Shown piece by piece: positions 11,242 to 23,610 of a DNA stretch of 40,000 bases. Made by a program: the position numbers and the translations under genes. How positions within the stretch are numbered: the first letter of the stretch is position 1; each line of letters starts with the position of its first letter. Source of the DNA: Chromera velia (Eukaryota; Sar; Chromeraceae); assembly GCA_018398765.1 (NCBI GenBank), contig JAHBMJ010000143.1, positions 1 through 40,000 on the forward strand, in the 5' to 3' direction. The notes under the pieces were generated by a model that did no database searches, was not told the origin of the DNA, and saw only the letters and a program-made list of their open reading frames with translations.

Positions 11242-12126
11242 TTAGAATCCAACCACCAAACAGTAGACACACCACTGGACAAGCGCACACAAGGACCGGC
11301 AGATGCACCCCCCACACTCTCTCCTCACAACTCCCAAAGTAATCTTTCCAGAAATCCTCCGCAACTCTGCGTTGCTGTCTACCCATCCCTCTGGTCCCAC
11401 TTTGTCCTCAATCCATCGTAAGACTTCTGCGTACGCTTCTGGTGAGCGGAAGAAGTCACTTTCAATCCACAGCTGTTTTTCCGTTCTGCTCTCTTGGTCC
11501 GCGTTCGTTTCGGTTCTCAGAGGAGCATCTGAGTAAGTGATGCACACACGTGGTGACACCTTCCAGCACACACACGCCCGGCGCGCGCGTTGCACAACGC
11601 ACTGAGTCAGACTACTGGCTACAATCTCATGCATTCGAATGGGTGCGACGTCCGTCAAGGACCCTCTTCGCGAGGAAAAGAAGTTCAGAAACCATCCGAG
11701 AAACCGGGACCTTGTGTGCTGTGCCACTGCACCGATCGCTTCCCCGGGCACGCTGCTGATAGGAGTGATTTGTAGGCGGTCGTGCAGGAGACAGACCGAA
11801 GCCTTCAGGGACCACCTGTGCCAAGCATAGACGGATGAAACGACGATCTGGAACGTCAAGTAGTAGACAAAAACGAGTAGAGGAAAGGCGCCCAATACTG
11901 GGGCCAACAGAATGTCGCCTGTGCGACTTGCCCAAAAAGCTAGAGCAGCGACTTGTTCGAAAAGGAACCACAGGATCAGAAGAGGGAAGAGAAAGCCGCT
12001 GAGGATGAACTCGACTGACGCAGTGTAAAAGAATTGTTGAACCGTCTCCGTCTCTTCTGGCCGTCTCCGAATTTCACCCTCTGACGGGACTCCGCGTGGG
12101 ATCAGCGAAAGATCCCTCGCCGACAT
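11242..12126 (-). CDS. Predicted multi-pass membrane protein, family not recognised
   Basis: A 294-residue frame begins at the only in-frame ATG (12126); the frame is open further upstream but only from a TTG. Two hydrophobic segments lie near the N-terminus: about residues 30-60 (FLFPLLILWFLFEQ) and 70-100 (LLVFVYYLTFQIVV). They are followed by a mainly soluble region with basic and Cys-rich patches. I do not recognise the family. The frame ends in TAA at 11242. A further minus-strand frame at 11225-10969 begins after a TTGCTAG acceptor-like site. It encodes a third hydrophobic segment (SVIMIGGVVGVVVMIFVL) and an acidic tail, so the real last exon may be there, joined from a donor near 11300-11320. 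The donor is not clear. The gene is divergent from the + strand gene at 12616, with about 490 bp between start codons. Confidence 0.55.
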   Translation of the reverse strand: MSARDLSLIPRGVPSEGEIRRRPEETETVQQFFYTASVEFILSGFLFPLLILWFLFEQVAALAFWASRTGDILLAPVLGAFPLLVFVYYLTFQIVVSSVYAWHRWSLKASVCLLHDRLQITPISSVPGEAIGAVAQHTRSRFLGWFLNFFSSRRGSLTDVAPIRMHEIVASSLTQCVVQRARRACVCWKVSPRVCITYSDAPLRTETNADQESRTEKQLWIESDFFRSPEAYAEVLRWIEDKVGPEGWVDSNAELRRISGKITLGVVRRECGGCICRSLCALVQWCVYCLVVGF

Positions 12127-12615
12127 GTTCAGATGACAACCGAACACATGCAGTTGGAGGGAGATTCTCAAAACATGTGCAGAGAGCTGATGGGATTGAT
12201 GTGCAAAGAGGTTTCAAGCGGCACGCATTCGATGTCACTTCCTTCTCATGCAAGTGACGCACGCGCCGCGTTGGAGCGCGCCGCGCGGCAGGCTGACTGA
12301 GCCACACACATGCCACACACTGACACAAGTTTTGGCAAGTCTGACACTTTGATGGCCTTAAGAACCTTAAGTTGATGCTTGTCCTCTTGTATCGGACCTA
12401 ATATTGAGTTGCAAGCTTGGTGCTCTGATCGCTTGTTGTTACATACATGGCAGTTGGATGCAGCACTCCGTCTGGAATTGCGGACGGGTAGATAAAAGAA
12501 GTGATCGAAGTGCCATCCCGTGCAGCTAGAATGTAGCTCTCTGGTGTCTCTCTTCATTATTGCTTCTCGAGTCCATCGTGCTGTGCGAGTCCGTTTTCCC
12601 CCCATTGTTGCCACC
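12127..12615. promoter_or_regulatory. Shared divergent intergenic (bidirectional promoter) region
   Basis: About 490 bp separate the two start codons of a head-to-head gene pair. The region is CpG-containing around 12260-12290 and shows no clear TATA box. That it acts as a bidirectional promoter is inferred from gene arrangement only. Confidence 0.4.
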
Positions 12616-14835
12616 ATGGCCCATCCCAACCCACAGGCCCAGACCAGGCTGTCGCCACCGTCCGGTGTCACCCGCCCACTGTTGAAGCAGCAAGGAGACG
12701 GCAGTGCCGGTTCCCGAGCTAACCAGCTGGTGGAAGGCAGCGCGTCTCCACTCCCCCAAGAGGGAGGTGCTGCAGCAGAAGGCAGCCCGTCTCAGCAGAA
12801 GCCCAAGGACTTCGAGCTGAAGTCAGTCATCCTTCAGTGCATGGACAAAGTCCTAAATTAAATGTCTAGACAGGCCGATCAACCTAGTATCCAGTTCTTT
12901 CCATGAATAGTCCTCCCCTTTCCTTCCCTTTCCTCTTTGTGTGCAGGGCCATTGGCCCAAAGGGAGACCACTCTGGGCTGAAGGACGCGGCAGGGGTCCG
13001 AAGAGAATTTCCTTACTGCGGTGAGGGAGGAGTTTCTTTGTGGGAGAGAGGGCCGGATGATTGCAGCTTTCCTTCTTGTGTGTCTCGTCGGAAGAACGCG
13101 CTTCCTTTTCTTGCCTGCATTTTGCTTTCTGTCAATCGACTTTTGATCACAAAGGCATTCATGCGGGTTGCCGGCCTGTCTTTGTCTGTTCCACTGCCTA
13201 GATTCTGAGTGTTTCTTTTCCTTCCTCGAGTTTTTTTTCTTTTTTTCGCTTCTTTCTGGAGGACTGCTATAGTTCTCGCCAGATTCGCAGAGAATCCTCT
13301 TGAACCCACATGTGCTGAGTTCCGTTCTCTTTCTCTGACTGCAGCGGAGAGAAAGCTGGACCGACTGATAGACCTTCGAAAACTGAACGCAACCCTGGTA
13401 GAGAAGGGAATGGAGGACCGTGTGGTAAGTCTACGTCGTTCTGCTTTTCTGCATGTGTCTCCTCCTGTTAGATTAGACAGCTAGACCACATTTAGTTTTT
13501 GTTCTCATCCACGGGTGTGAGCCTTTTGTTTTCACACGTTGAACGGAAGTGGCACAGAGGATTCTGCCGTAAAAGGTGCTTATATAGAATCAAGATCATT
13601 GTGTCCCTTGCCCTTTTTTCTTTTCTTCTCTTCTCTGTGTTCTCTTGCCAGCTGATGGATCTTCGCTTCGAGCCTTTTCTTTTCTGGGCGCCCTCTTATG
13701 ACTTTTTTGAGGAAAAAAAGCAGGAGGAAGAACTGGCAAGGTTGAGGGAGACGGTGTCGATCGAGGAAGAGGGAGACGAGGGTGTCGAGGGGGGAGGAGC
13801 AGCGTCTGCGGGAGCGTCTGTGAGAAGGTCGTTTCCCTTCAGAGACAGAATGCGTGACGTGAATGAAGATGACGACTCTGATGATGATTCGGATAGTGAG
13901 CTGAGTGAGTTGCACGGCAGGGAGGAGACGGGCTTTGGAGGGGGCCTGGGGGGGGGACCGCCGTCTCCGTCTCCTGGTGGGTCTCCCTCCAACAGACTGG
14001 GGCAACCTCTCCAAACACTGTCTCCGGATCTGCACAGCACGGGGGGGCTGATGATGCTAGGGCCCGGAGATGATATTGGCATGGTTGGAATTGATGATTT
14101 TCGCGACCCTGGGAGTTTTCCTGAACGTTCTAGAGAGTTTGAGGGTGGGGAAGGGTGGGAAGATGGTCTGGGGGGGTTTGGAGGAGGCGGGGGGAAGGGG
14201 TATGCCATGGGCGGAAAGGGGGGAGGGAAAGGGTTTGCTCTAGGAGGCGGAAAGGGAGGGGGGAAAGGATTTGCCCTGGGTGGAGGAAAGGGATTTGCGA
14301 TAGGGGGAGGAAAGGGATTTGCCGGGGGAGGAAAGGGTCTAGGGAAGGCTGGTGGCAAGGGGGGGAAGATGGGAATTTTCATGGGTCAGGGAGGAGCCGG
14401 GAGTGATGATGACGAGCGTCCCTGGAAGAGAGGCAGGATCGAGGAAGATGAAATTCCGGGGTCTGAGCGTTTGTCCTCTTTGGCTTGGGTCATCTCCCCG
14501 ACAGGGAAGGTGATTGCCCAGAGAAACCGCATTCCAGAAGGATTGGACTTAGAACGTCTAGAGGATACAGCCAGTTTGCTGAAAGACACGAAGGAAGCGT
14601 GGAGGCACATGAGTCCCTTGGTGGAGGAGTCCTTCTTCCTCGAAGGGATAAACCCGGGGACAGAGGACATCAAACCCATGAAGGTCAGGCGATTTCTTCC
14701 TGGCTTGATGGGAACAGGAGAAAAAAGACAAAGAGGAAAAACACGCTGCCTCTTCATGTGCCTCCCATCCCGTGGGCTTTCCGTCGCATCTTTTGGTTTT
14801 GTTTATGTGTGCATCTATGTATGTATGTATGAGTG

Positions 14836-14870
<35 letters not shown>

Positions 14871-17428
14871 GTTCATGAAGGAAAGAAGGGAGAAGAAGAA
14901 ACATATAGTCTGTCTCTCCCCATTTGCTTTCCTGGCGGTCCCGTTGTCAGTGAGAGAGGGACCTTGTTGCTTCCTCCACAGGGCATACCTTTGTGATTTA
15001 TCCGATTCTTCCCTTTCTAGTTGCTTTCTGCCTTCCTCCCTGCCTCTCTTCGATGTCTGTTTTTCTCATCTCTCTCTCTCACACACACACATACGTATGT
15101 ATGCACACCCAAACGCACGTGCACACTGGCTCTCTTCTCCACGATCTCTCTCCGCTCCCTCCTTCCACACTCTGCGTCTTCTGTTCACCCAACAATCAAT
15201 CACCTCATTGACTCATCCATCCATCCCCTGCTTCCTTGCCGCAGGAGCACATGAGAGAGGACCACAAAGGTCGAACTCGAATTCTTGTTCTCCCTCCACC
15301 CCCGGTAAAGGGCCCAAAAGCAAAGTCCCCCTCCCCCCCCCCTGCCCCTCACGAAGCCGACGAAGCCGTCAAGACCATTACCGAACTGAGAAGGGAAAAT
15401 ATCAACAGGTCCATCGCCACTCAGCAAGCGCTTCAAGACACCGAGGGAACTTCACCGATCGAAAGCGCCGCCCCCCCAATAGGCGGGACCCTTCCCCACA
15501 TGCGTGTGGGTCCGCAACCCTTTTCAGCCGCCACCCATTCTGACGGAGCCCAACCCAAACGAAAGCCCCGAAAGAAAGACCCCAAGCCGAAGGATCCGAA
15601 CGGGAAGCCACGCGGGGGTGCAGGAGGGGAGAAAGGAGGAGGAAGCAAAAGAGGAGGAGCGGGAGGAGGAAAGGCAAAGTCAAAGCAGCAGCCGAAGGCA
15701 CCACCAGGGCCCCCTCCCCCCCCTGCTCAACCTCAACATCCTTTGCCATTTCTGAATTTTCATCCCAGCAGTCTAGCGGGGATGCCCGACATCACCGCCT
15801 TCATGCCAATGTATCCGCCCAGCAGTCCCACACGTTCGCTTCCTCTCAATTTGTATGCTCCCGGCCCCGCCCCAGGTCAGCCGAGTCAGCTCCAACCTGC
15901 CCCCGTCCCCTTCTCCTCCAACACCTCTTCCTCCCCTCCGCACATCAGCAGTATATTTGGTGCTACCCCCTCTCCGAACATGCTCACTCAGTTCTCTGGA
16001 GTCCCTCAACTAGCAGCCGCACCAACGGCGGGTGGGGGACGCCCAATGCTGCCCCCGGGACCAGGGGAAGGGACCACCCTGATGGCAGGGGGCTCCCCCG
16101 TCTCCCTCGAGACTTCCCCTTCTGCTGCTGCTGGAGGTCCCCCGACCTCCCTCCCACCCCAAATGACTCCCCAAGACGTGCAGAATATCCTCTCACGTGC
16201 CTTTCAGATGCAACAACAAGAACAGCAGCAGCAACAGGCCGCAGCGGTGGCGGCGGCATCTCGTGGAGGAGGCGGACAGGGACAGGGACAGAGTAGCGGT
16301 TCCGGTCGGCAGTCGACGGGGGGGAAAGGGGGGGGGAGGGGGGGACTATCACACCATCAGGGCAAAGGCCCCACTTTGACCAATTCTGGCGGTGGCATGC
16401 GCCCCCCCCCTCTGCTACCAAGTATGCATCCTACAGGTCCTGTCCAGCAGCCGCCAAAAAGGCCCCAAGGCTTCCATGCAATTCCCAACCACAATCTGAA
16501 CCCCCCCTCTTCTGGTATCTCCTCTGCCCCAAACGCCCCGGCCGGCCCAGTTGGCCCCCAGATCTCACTCCGACCTACGGACTTTGGTTTGAAAGCGCCG
16601 CCCTCCACTGCACCAAGGCCCCGACCCGGGCCCGTGGCAAAGACAAACAACAGAGGAAGATCAGCGAAGCCCAAAACTTCCCCTCCGCAAGGTCCGCCAC
16701 CAGCCCCGCCAAATGCAGGTGGGCAGTTTCCCGCCGCCACACAGTCATTGCAACAAAGGGAGAAGGCCCCCAGCCCCCTAAATCCACAAAGACCCCGGCC
16801 ACACGGCCCTCCGAACCCGAGCCCCATTCCCATGTCCGGACTGGGCACCCACAGTTCAGGTGCCGCACCTCAGAGGCCCCCTGCACCTTCACCAAGCCCA
16901 GGGGCCCCGGCCGTAGGGTCCGTTATGGGGTCCACCCTGACTCCTGCAGCCTTCGGAGTGAGAACCTCTGCACGAGGACCCCCTCCAGCCCCTTCACCAG
17001 CACCCAGTTCCTCTCTCCTGAATGCCCCTTTCCCCCCGGCATCGCAGCAACCGAAGATCCCTCAGGGAGGCCCTGCCGCATCTGCTGCCTTCGCACAGAG
17101 GCCGCCGGCACAGGGTCAATCAAATTGGGTAGCACGGCCGGGATCCTCCGTCGATCAGCGCCCCCCCTCTCAGCCTCCACCAGCGGGGGGACCAGGGCCT
17201 ATGCAAGCCCCTCGCCCCCCCCAGCAGAACCCTCGAGGTTCCTTTGGCCGGGGCCCTGGGACACTTCCCTTCTCCGCTCCACCCTCAGGAGGTGCCAAAG
17301 GGCCACCCCAGAGGCCCAGCCACCTTCCCGCGCAGCAGCCGAAGCAGCAGCAGCAAAGGCCGAAAGGAGGTTTCCAACCAGAACAAGGACCACAGCAAGG
17401 CGGAGGGACTAATGGGGGGGGCAGCTGA
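12616..17428 (+). CDS. Large disordered Gly/Lys- and Pro/Gln-rich protein, possibly nuclear (five exons, 1191 aa)
   Basis: Five exons fit in phase: 12616-12821, 12947-13020, 13345-13424, 13652-14683 and 15245-17428. All introns are GT-AG (125, 324, 227 and 561 bp) and the sum is 1192 codons including the TGA. The ATG sits in GCCACCATGG, a strong eukaryotic start context. Residues about 90-150 form the best-ordered N-terminal part (ERKLDRLIDLRKLNATLVEKG, then LMDLRFEPFLFWAP). An Asp/Ser-rich acidic patch lies near 190-205, tandem GGGKGFA-type repeats near 295-364, and a conserved-looking block (SLAWVISPTGKVIAQRNR) before residue 464. Exon 5 begins with a charged helical segment, then a Lys-rich stretch (about 566-612) that could be a nuclear localisation signal. 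A long Pro-rich tail with a Gln run near 785-797 follows. I do not recognise the family. A nuclear scaffold or regulatory role is inference from composition only. Intron 4 carries a (TGTC)n microsatellite. Confidence 0.8.
14818..14870 (+). repeat. (TATG)n/(TGTC)n microsatellite inside intron 4
   Basis: TATG units are followed by about eight TGTC units within the 561-bp intron between 14684 and 15244. Open frames across it are artefacts. Confidence 0.9.
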
Positions 17429-18214
17429 TTGAAACATGCAGGTATTCGGGTTTGCTTCGGAGTTGTGCAAAGTCGCAGTCGACCTTCAAATTCATTAATT
17501 GGCATATGATCTAGCAGGTAATGCAACTTCAAGACTCAGCAGTCACTCAAGATAAGATTCGCTACAAAACAGGGGAGGGGTGCCGAGCAAGCTCCGACCC
17601 CAAAGAAGCCGAAAAGTTCACGAAAGGGCTCGTTGCCTAGCTTCGATAGTAGTTTGTAATCAGCCACTTATAGAGAGGAGGCGGGCGTGCATTGGTCGGC
17701 CCGACCTTGGCCGGTCCCGTGCTGCTGCGTTGCCTATCGGTGCGGCGCGGCTTGAGACATTACGGAGACGGAGAAAATGCATGCGTCAATCCATGTTGTA
17801 AAATTGCTTAGTGAAATACTCAGGGTGATTCGATGGAACAACTCTCGATCGATGAGAGCAGAAGCCGGACAAACATCTTGCATTATTATTCCTGTATAGA
17901 GAACCGTGTAAGTGACTAGACTGATGTCCTTAAGTGGACTATTCTGATGATGATGATAATGATGATTGAGGGTTAAATCCTAGATTTAGCACGCCAAATC
18001 CCAAGCCACTAGCAAGGCTTTGAGGACAACCCAGAGCACACATTCATGGGGAGGGGGGATGAGGAAGCCTGCATGCCAATCGGATCGAATCACCTCAACT
18101 TGCCTTATCGACAGAATGGACCTTCTTCTAGTTCTCTTCATGGTAGCAGTTGGTTCTTTCCTCTTTCTTCTCAGGGTCTGTTGGTCTGTATCAGAGTGTA
18201 GCTTTCCTTCTCTG
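17429..18214. other. 3' flank and 5' flank of the copia element; no LTR found
   Basis: This stretch lies between the TGA of the five-exon gene and the copia gag. It holds a short (GATGAT)n run near 17946-17966 and no convincing gene. I compared it by eye with the DNA after 23610 and found no direct repeat, so no LTR can be supported. Confidence 0.5.
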
Positions 18215-19510
18215 ATGGACGGAGACCAACCTCGAGGGGCCGATGGCCGTTTTATCTCCAAAGGCCCTTCTGATCAAAGCCCCAGCCCCTCTGACTTGGA
18301 CTTGTTGACCGCCAATGTCAATAAATTGGCGCAGTTGTTTCTTTCTCAGTCCACTTCTGTTCCGTCTCCGACAGTCACTCCCACCCCCACCACTGATACG
18401 GGGAAATTCGCCCCATGAAAGTGCAAGCTCCCCTTCAAGGACACTCACGGGGGTAGAGTCGTGATTGTCAAGGCATTTGAAGACCACTGCAAATTGCAGC
18501 CTGCGAGTGCGCCGTCAGACATCCGTACAGCAGCATTCCGCCAGGGTTTGTAAAAATACCCTGAGCTCTACGATCTTGTCTCAGATCTCTCCCCCCCCAA
18601 GTCTGATGATGTCAAACACTGCAAGAATGTCATCTTACAGTCATCGGGGGAAACCGAACACAAGCGGATGTTCACAAACTTCCGCTCCCTTTTTACTCTG
18701 TCCACTTCCGACTCCTCCAACGTTGAGAAGTACATCGAGACGGTGAAGGCAGCCTGCCGAGAAATTTCCAGTCTCTCGTTGCAGGAAGAGATTGTCCCTG
18801 TGTGGTCTGGGGTGAGAGACAAAACCGATCTCAGCACTTGGAGGGTGAAGAAGAAGCTCGTTCCCCTCCTTAACCCCCTCACCCGCCGTCAGGGGCAGCT
18901 CGCTTCCCTGGTCCTCATCAACGGCATTTCCGACAGCATTGTGCATGCGAATATCAAGAGCAGCATCGCCCTCCATATGCCTTTCGACGGAAATGATGGT
19001 GCGGTCGCCAAATTCTGCCACTTTGCCCAGCCTTCTTGTTTTTCCCGTCTCCCTGCCAATCCGTCCATTCCCGCACAAACGCATGGCGTGTAGCTAACGG
19101 GTCGCTCTTCCACTGGCCACCCTCGGCCCTGTGTGAGTGGGCTATCTCGCAAGCGCCTTCACTGTAAGCAGAAGACCCACCGTCCTGAAGAGTGCCTGAA
19201 ACAGCACTACTGCAGCGATTGTGATCACTGGGGACACAAGACTGGTGACTGTGACCTCGCCCATGACCACTTTACCCTCTTGAGAGCCTACGGCTACAGC
19301 GGAGGCGGGGGCAGGTCCGGCGGGAATGGGGGCGGGCAGGAAAAGAGGGGGAGACAGTCTACAGGATCAGGGAAGAGGCGAGCTCATCAGCAGGGAGGGG
19401 CCCTAACTGGCGAGACGAATGAGTCAGAGGCATCCGATTCGGATGCAGATTCGGAAGCATTTATCACAGTCAGCTTTTTCTCTTCCTGTTTCTTCTGGTT
19501 TCTCTTTTGA
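18215..19510 (+). pseudogene. gag: Ty1/copia-type gag, interrupted by in-frame stops
   Basis: Gag-like frame of a copia-class retrotransposon; Gag packages element RNA into virus-like particles. It starts at the ATG at 18215 and stays in one frame to 19510. A CX2CX4HX4C zinc knuckle (CSDCDHWGHKTGDC) lies at about 19210-19251, followed by a Gly/Arg-rich and then acidic tail. The frame is cut by TGA at 18416, TAA at 18551 and TAG at 19091, all reachable from a sense codon by one transition. No frameshift is seen inside it. Pol then continues in the +1 frame, overlapping at about 19420-19510. No 5' LTR or primer binding site was found. The copy cannot make full-length Gag unless stops are read through. 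Confidence 0.75.
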
Positions 19511-22500
19511 CGGTTTTGCGTGTTTGCTTAATCTGGGTGTAAGTGGTACTACGTGCACTCGTGGCTGGTTGAACAAGCATGCTGAAGAGTCAGGGTTGCA
19601 ATGGACTGAGACTGATTTGCCGACACCTCTTTCTGTTGTTACTGCTTGTCGAACGAAAGTGAGGATGCGGCGCCGTGCCACCATTCCTTACAAACTAAAT
19701 AGGCAGCCTGCTGTGTTGAAACCGTCCATCATGGAAACAGAAGCAGTCACCCTCCCACTGATTGGCAATCAGCGTCTTATCAAACTAGGCGCGCGATTTG
19801 ACTATCGGACTGGATCCTTGGCACTCCCCTCCACCGTTATCAATTTTTTCCGTGCAGCAAATGATTTATTTTTTCTGCCTTTGAAGATAGACGGGACTTC
19901 CCCGCCCAAGTCTCCACCCGCTTTGAATTCCCCTTCTGTGTCTCCAGCGGCCGTTGCGGTGGACCCTGCATCGCCTGTGTCCCCTCCGTTGTCTCTTTCT
20001 CCGGTTGTCCTCGTAAATGGGCACCTCCCCGCTCATTTGAAGGCAGCCAAACAGAAGAAGCAGCATCAAGGAAATCGCACCCAGTCTCATGTTATGAAAA
20101 CCCATTCAGGAGAATCTGCTGTCTCTCCCCCCGTTTCATCATCTTGTGACAGTTCTCCAGCCTCCGATCAGCCTCCTTCTTAGCAACCAAAATCTTTTTT
20201 CTCACAGGACCCCCCCCCCATCTCCATCAAAGCCACTGTTGATGAACTCATCTGCATACATCACGAATGGTTAGGACATGCAGGCATCGAGGCCACTTAG
20301 CATTCCCTCCGTGCGTCCCTTTCTGACCTTCTTCCAGGTCGCAGCAGCATTTCCCGCCGTGCCGTTCAACGCGCCTTGCTCCCATACATCTGAGGGGGTA
20401 TGTGTACGCATGTGAAGCCGAGGCATGGGGGAGACGGCACCCGGGGGTCTTTGAAGGTCGATCGCCCCGGGCAGCGAGTATGTTGTGACCTTGTGATGGG
20501 GTTGAAAGGGGGGTATTCATTGCACATCCAAGACCAGCATAATTACTGGCTCGCTCAAGAGGTAGTCGAAACAAAAGATTCTGCCACAATCCGTGCCGCC
20601 TATGATTGTTAGTCCCGCAGTTTGGAGGGTGATCTCACCTCTGAGGTGATGACCGATCACGGGACCAAATTTCAAGGTGATTGGTGTGAGTGGTTGGCTG
20701 AGCGGGAAGCCACAAACCCCTTAACCCCTGTAGGCAGCCACCACTCTCTCGACAAAACAGAGCGTTCCTATCGTGAGTGGCTCACGATTTTGCGGGGCAT
20801 TCTCAGAGATCGAGGTCTTGACAATTCGTATTGGAAGGAGTTTGCTTCCCTTGCCACAGCTAAATACAATCGTCTGCCTCGAGGGTCCACTCACAAGAGC
20901 CTATTCGAGTAACACTGGGGTGCCCAGCCACCCAGTCCTCCCATCGACGCCCTGCATGACCTCCTTCAGACCTCCCGTCGCCCCTCTGCCGAGATGTTCC
21001 CATTTCCCATTGGCTCGTCCGTCCTCTACCATCACTTTAACCATCCCCACGCTAAGTTTGCACCCCTTTACACTTCTGTGACTGTTCTGCAGCGCATAAG
21101 TGAGCATGTGTTCCGATTGCGTCTTCCTTCTGGACGGCCCATCCTGTCGTATCGCAGGTGCATCCGTCCTAATGACAGCCTCCACCCGGACCCTGTCTAT
21201 ATTGTTCCGTTGCCGTCGGACTCCCCTTCCGAGCGCCCGGACATATCCGTTGGGTCTCCTCACCAGGCGCAGCAGCAGCAACCGCAACAGTCTTCAGACA
21301 TACAATGTCCGTCTGAACAGCCGCCCTCTCCCAAGTTTGACATCACTGATTTTGGCAAAGATGAGCTCATTCTTTGGCGGGATAAGAACACAGGCCGCTG
21401 TTTCCTTGGTAGCATCCGTGCTGTCAACCCTGAAGGTGAGGGACGGGTTGAGGTTCAGGCATGGGGATCAAATGGCAAGCAGCCTCTTACAAGCCGACGC
21501 ATGCAGCCTGCATGGTGCCCTCTCAGGTGCCGCCCCAAGCTTTTGTACGGTGCGCAAAAACCTTCTGGGTGTGGGCCCGAGCTTTTTTTTCTGGTCCCAG
21601 AAGAGGTTATTGAGCGAAACATTGTCCTCTCTGCCGAGGGGACTCTCCCCTCCCACCTCTGTGACACTTACCGAAGTGTTCTCCTTGCAAGCCCAGAAAC
21701 AGTGTTCCCCACCGATCGGTTGTCTTTCGATTCACTTGCCTCCTCAGCAGCCGCGGCTGCCATCTTCCCTCCTCCCCCCCACCCGACTCTAGTTGCAGGT
21801 GCGTCTGTTGTATATTTGTGGAACGAGGACACTGAGGTGGGGCCCAGTGTGTTCCAAGCTGCCACAACTCACATTCCTCTCCCACGCCGGGGGCTCACAG
21901 TAGAACAGCTCAACGGGCAAGCCAAGTCCCGTACCGCAGAGTTACAGTCACTCGCCGACAATGATACATACAAGCGAGTCCCAATCGTAGAAGTAGAGTC
22001 TGATGCCGAGCACCGCCGCTCTACTGTGCCTACCCATTTTGTTGACACCGAGAAGTGTGTCGAGGAAGGTTCTTGGAAGTACAAGTCTCGAGTCGTTACT
22101 GATAGCACTCCTTTTTTCGACCGCCGTGAAGGAGTCACAACGTCCTGCGCTACCGCTTCCCAGTCTGTCATGCGCATTGCCCTTGCCATGGCCTTTGCTC
22201 ACTCCGACTTTGACCCCCGTGAAATCGTTGTGGCCGACGTGAAAACAGCGTACCTCACGGCTCTCCGTTCCAATTCCCTTTATTTCCATCCCCCGAAAGA
22301 TTACCCAGACCATGGGAAGTTCCTGTGGCTCCTCAACCGCACGCTTTACGGGCTTCGCGACTCTGGAAATTTGTGGGACCGCTCTTGTAACAAGACGCTC
22401 ACAGCAGCAGGGTGGGTGCCTTCCTCTGTTCGAGGAATGTGGTAGAAATGGATGGGTAAGCCTGAGGCCCCCACTTCCCATCTCTTTGGTATCCTTCCCA

Positions 22501-23610
22501 CGTTTGTTGACGACTTTGCCATCCTGCCTATTGGTCGGTCTGCAGTTCAGCTAGCATGCAAGATTGCAGCCAGAGGAGGTTACCAGATAAAGATCACAAA
22601 ACCCAAGAACGGAACCCTCCGCTGGGCAGGGGTGGATTTCAATGTGTCACGGGACTCCGTGCACATCCACTAAACCGAGTACCTCCTGTCTCTCCCCCTC
22701 CCTGAGGGTATGGGGGATTCTGCAGATTCTTCTGCTTCCGTTCCTTCTTCCATCCCCACTCCTCCTCTTGATTTGTTCCCCCTCCCCCCATCGTCTTGCG
22801 AGCTTCCCTCTGAACTGCTCCGTCTCTTGACAGCCCAGGAAGGAAAAGCCTTTCATGAAAGGTTGGGGTGTCTTTTGTGGGTTGTACAAGACACTCGCCC
22901 CGACTTATTACAAGGGTGCAATCAACTAAGCCGTCATTCCTCCGCTCCCACTCACGCCGACGCTGATTATCTCCTTTCCCTTCTTCGTTATGCCCGACGT
23001 ACCGCCACCTCCCGCATCCTCCGTATCTCTCGCTCTGACGTCCCTTCTACATCATCCCCCTTCTCCACTAAGTCATGGAGCGATGCCGCATTGGAGTCTG
23101 CCGGAAATGCGCATCCACAGTCTGGGTGGCTCTTCACTTTGAAGTCTGCCATCCTACACTGGCGGGCATTTTCCCAAAAGCGAGTCGCCCGGTCTTCCAC
23201 CCGAGCTGAACTCTACGCTGCTCATGACCTTGTTGATTTCTTAGCGTGTCTCTTGCCTGTCTTGAGGTGCGTCTGGAAAGCGGGAGTCACGGCTGAAGTA
23301 GGGGTAGACTCTAATGACTTGCTGAAGCTGGTTTCTAGTTAGATGCCCCGTCCGACCGAGCGTGCCCTCCAATCCATCATAGAGTCACTTCAGCTCTGCA
23401 TCATCGAAAAATCGCCCTGCACACTCGTCCTGCACACCCTTTCCCTCCGTGATGCGCTGGATGAAGCTTCTATCCGCCTTTCGTTCGTTCCTTCCCATTC
23501 TAACGTGGCTGACCCCTTGACAAAGCCAATGTCCATTGAGCTTTTACTCCCTTTTTTCACTTCTTACTCCTTTCTTTCTGTCACGTCGACCCCATCTCCG
23601 ATTGTCCTGT
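19419..23610 (+). pseudogene. pol: Ty1/copia-type pol (protease-integrase-RT-RNase H), nonsense-riddled
   Basis: Copia domain order in one frame over 4.1 kb: protease-like region, integrase, reverse transcriptase, RNase H. At the protease active site the sequence reads VSGTT, so the catalytic Asp is not visible. Integrase has an HHCC-like start (HHEWLGHAG) and DDE candidates: Asp about 20487, Asp about 20654 and Glu about 20760. RT shows VADVKTAYL, LYGLRDSGNLW and FVDD (22503-22514). RNase H shows SWSDA, RSSTRAELYAAHD and the copia end motif HSNVADPLTKP. Stops interrupt at 20181, 20298, 20391, 20610, 20910, 22443, 22671 and 23340, with no frameshift. The frame ends at TAA 23610, immediately followed by a poly(A) run instead of a 3' LTR. 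Class assignment is firm; the copy is inactive as read by the standard code. Confidence 0.85.

Noticed and set aside
17960-18000. tRNA-like box B (GAGGGTTAAATCC)
   Set aside because: No cloverleaf with acceptor pairing could be drawn around it.
17429-18214. A possible 5' LTR of the copia element
   Set aside because: No direct repeat of it could be found after 23610, and no TG...CA-bounded segment or primer binding site is evident before gag.
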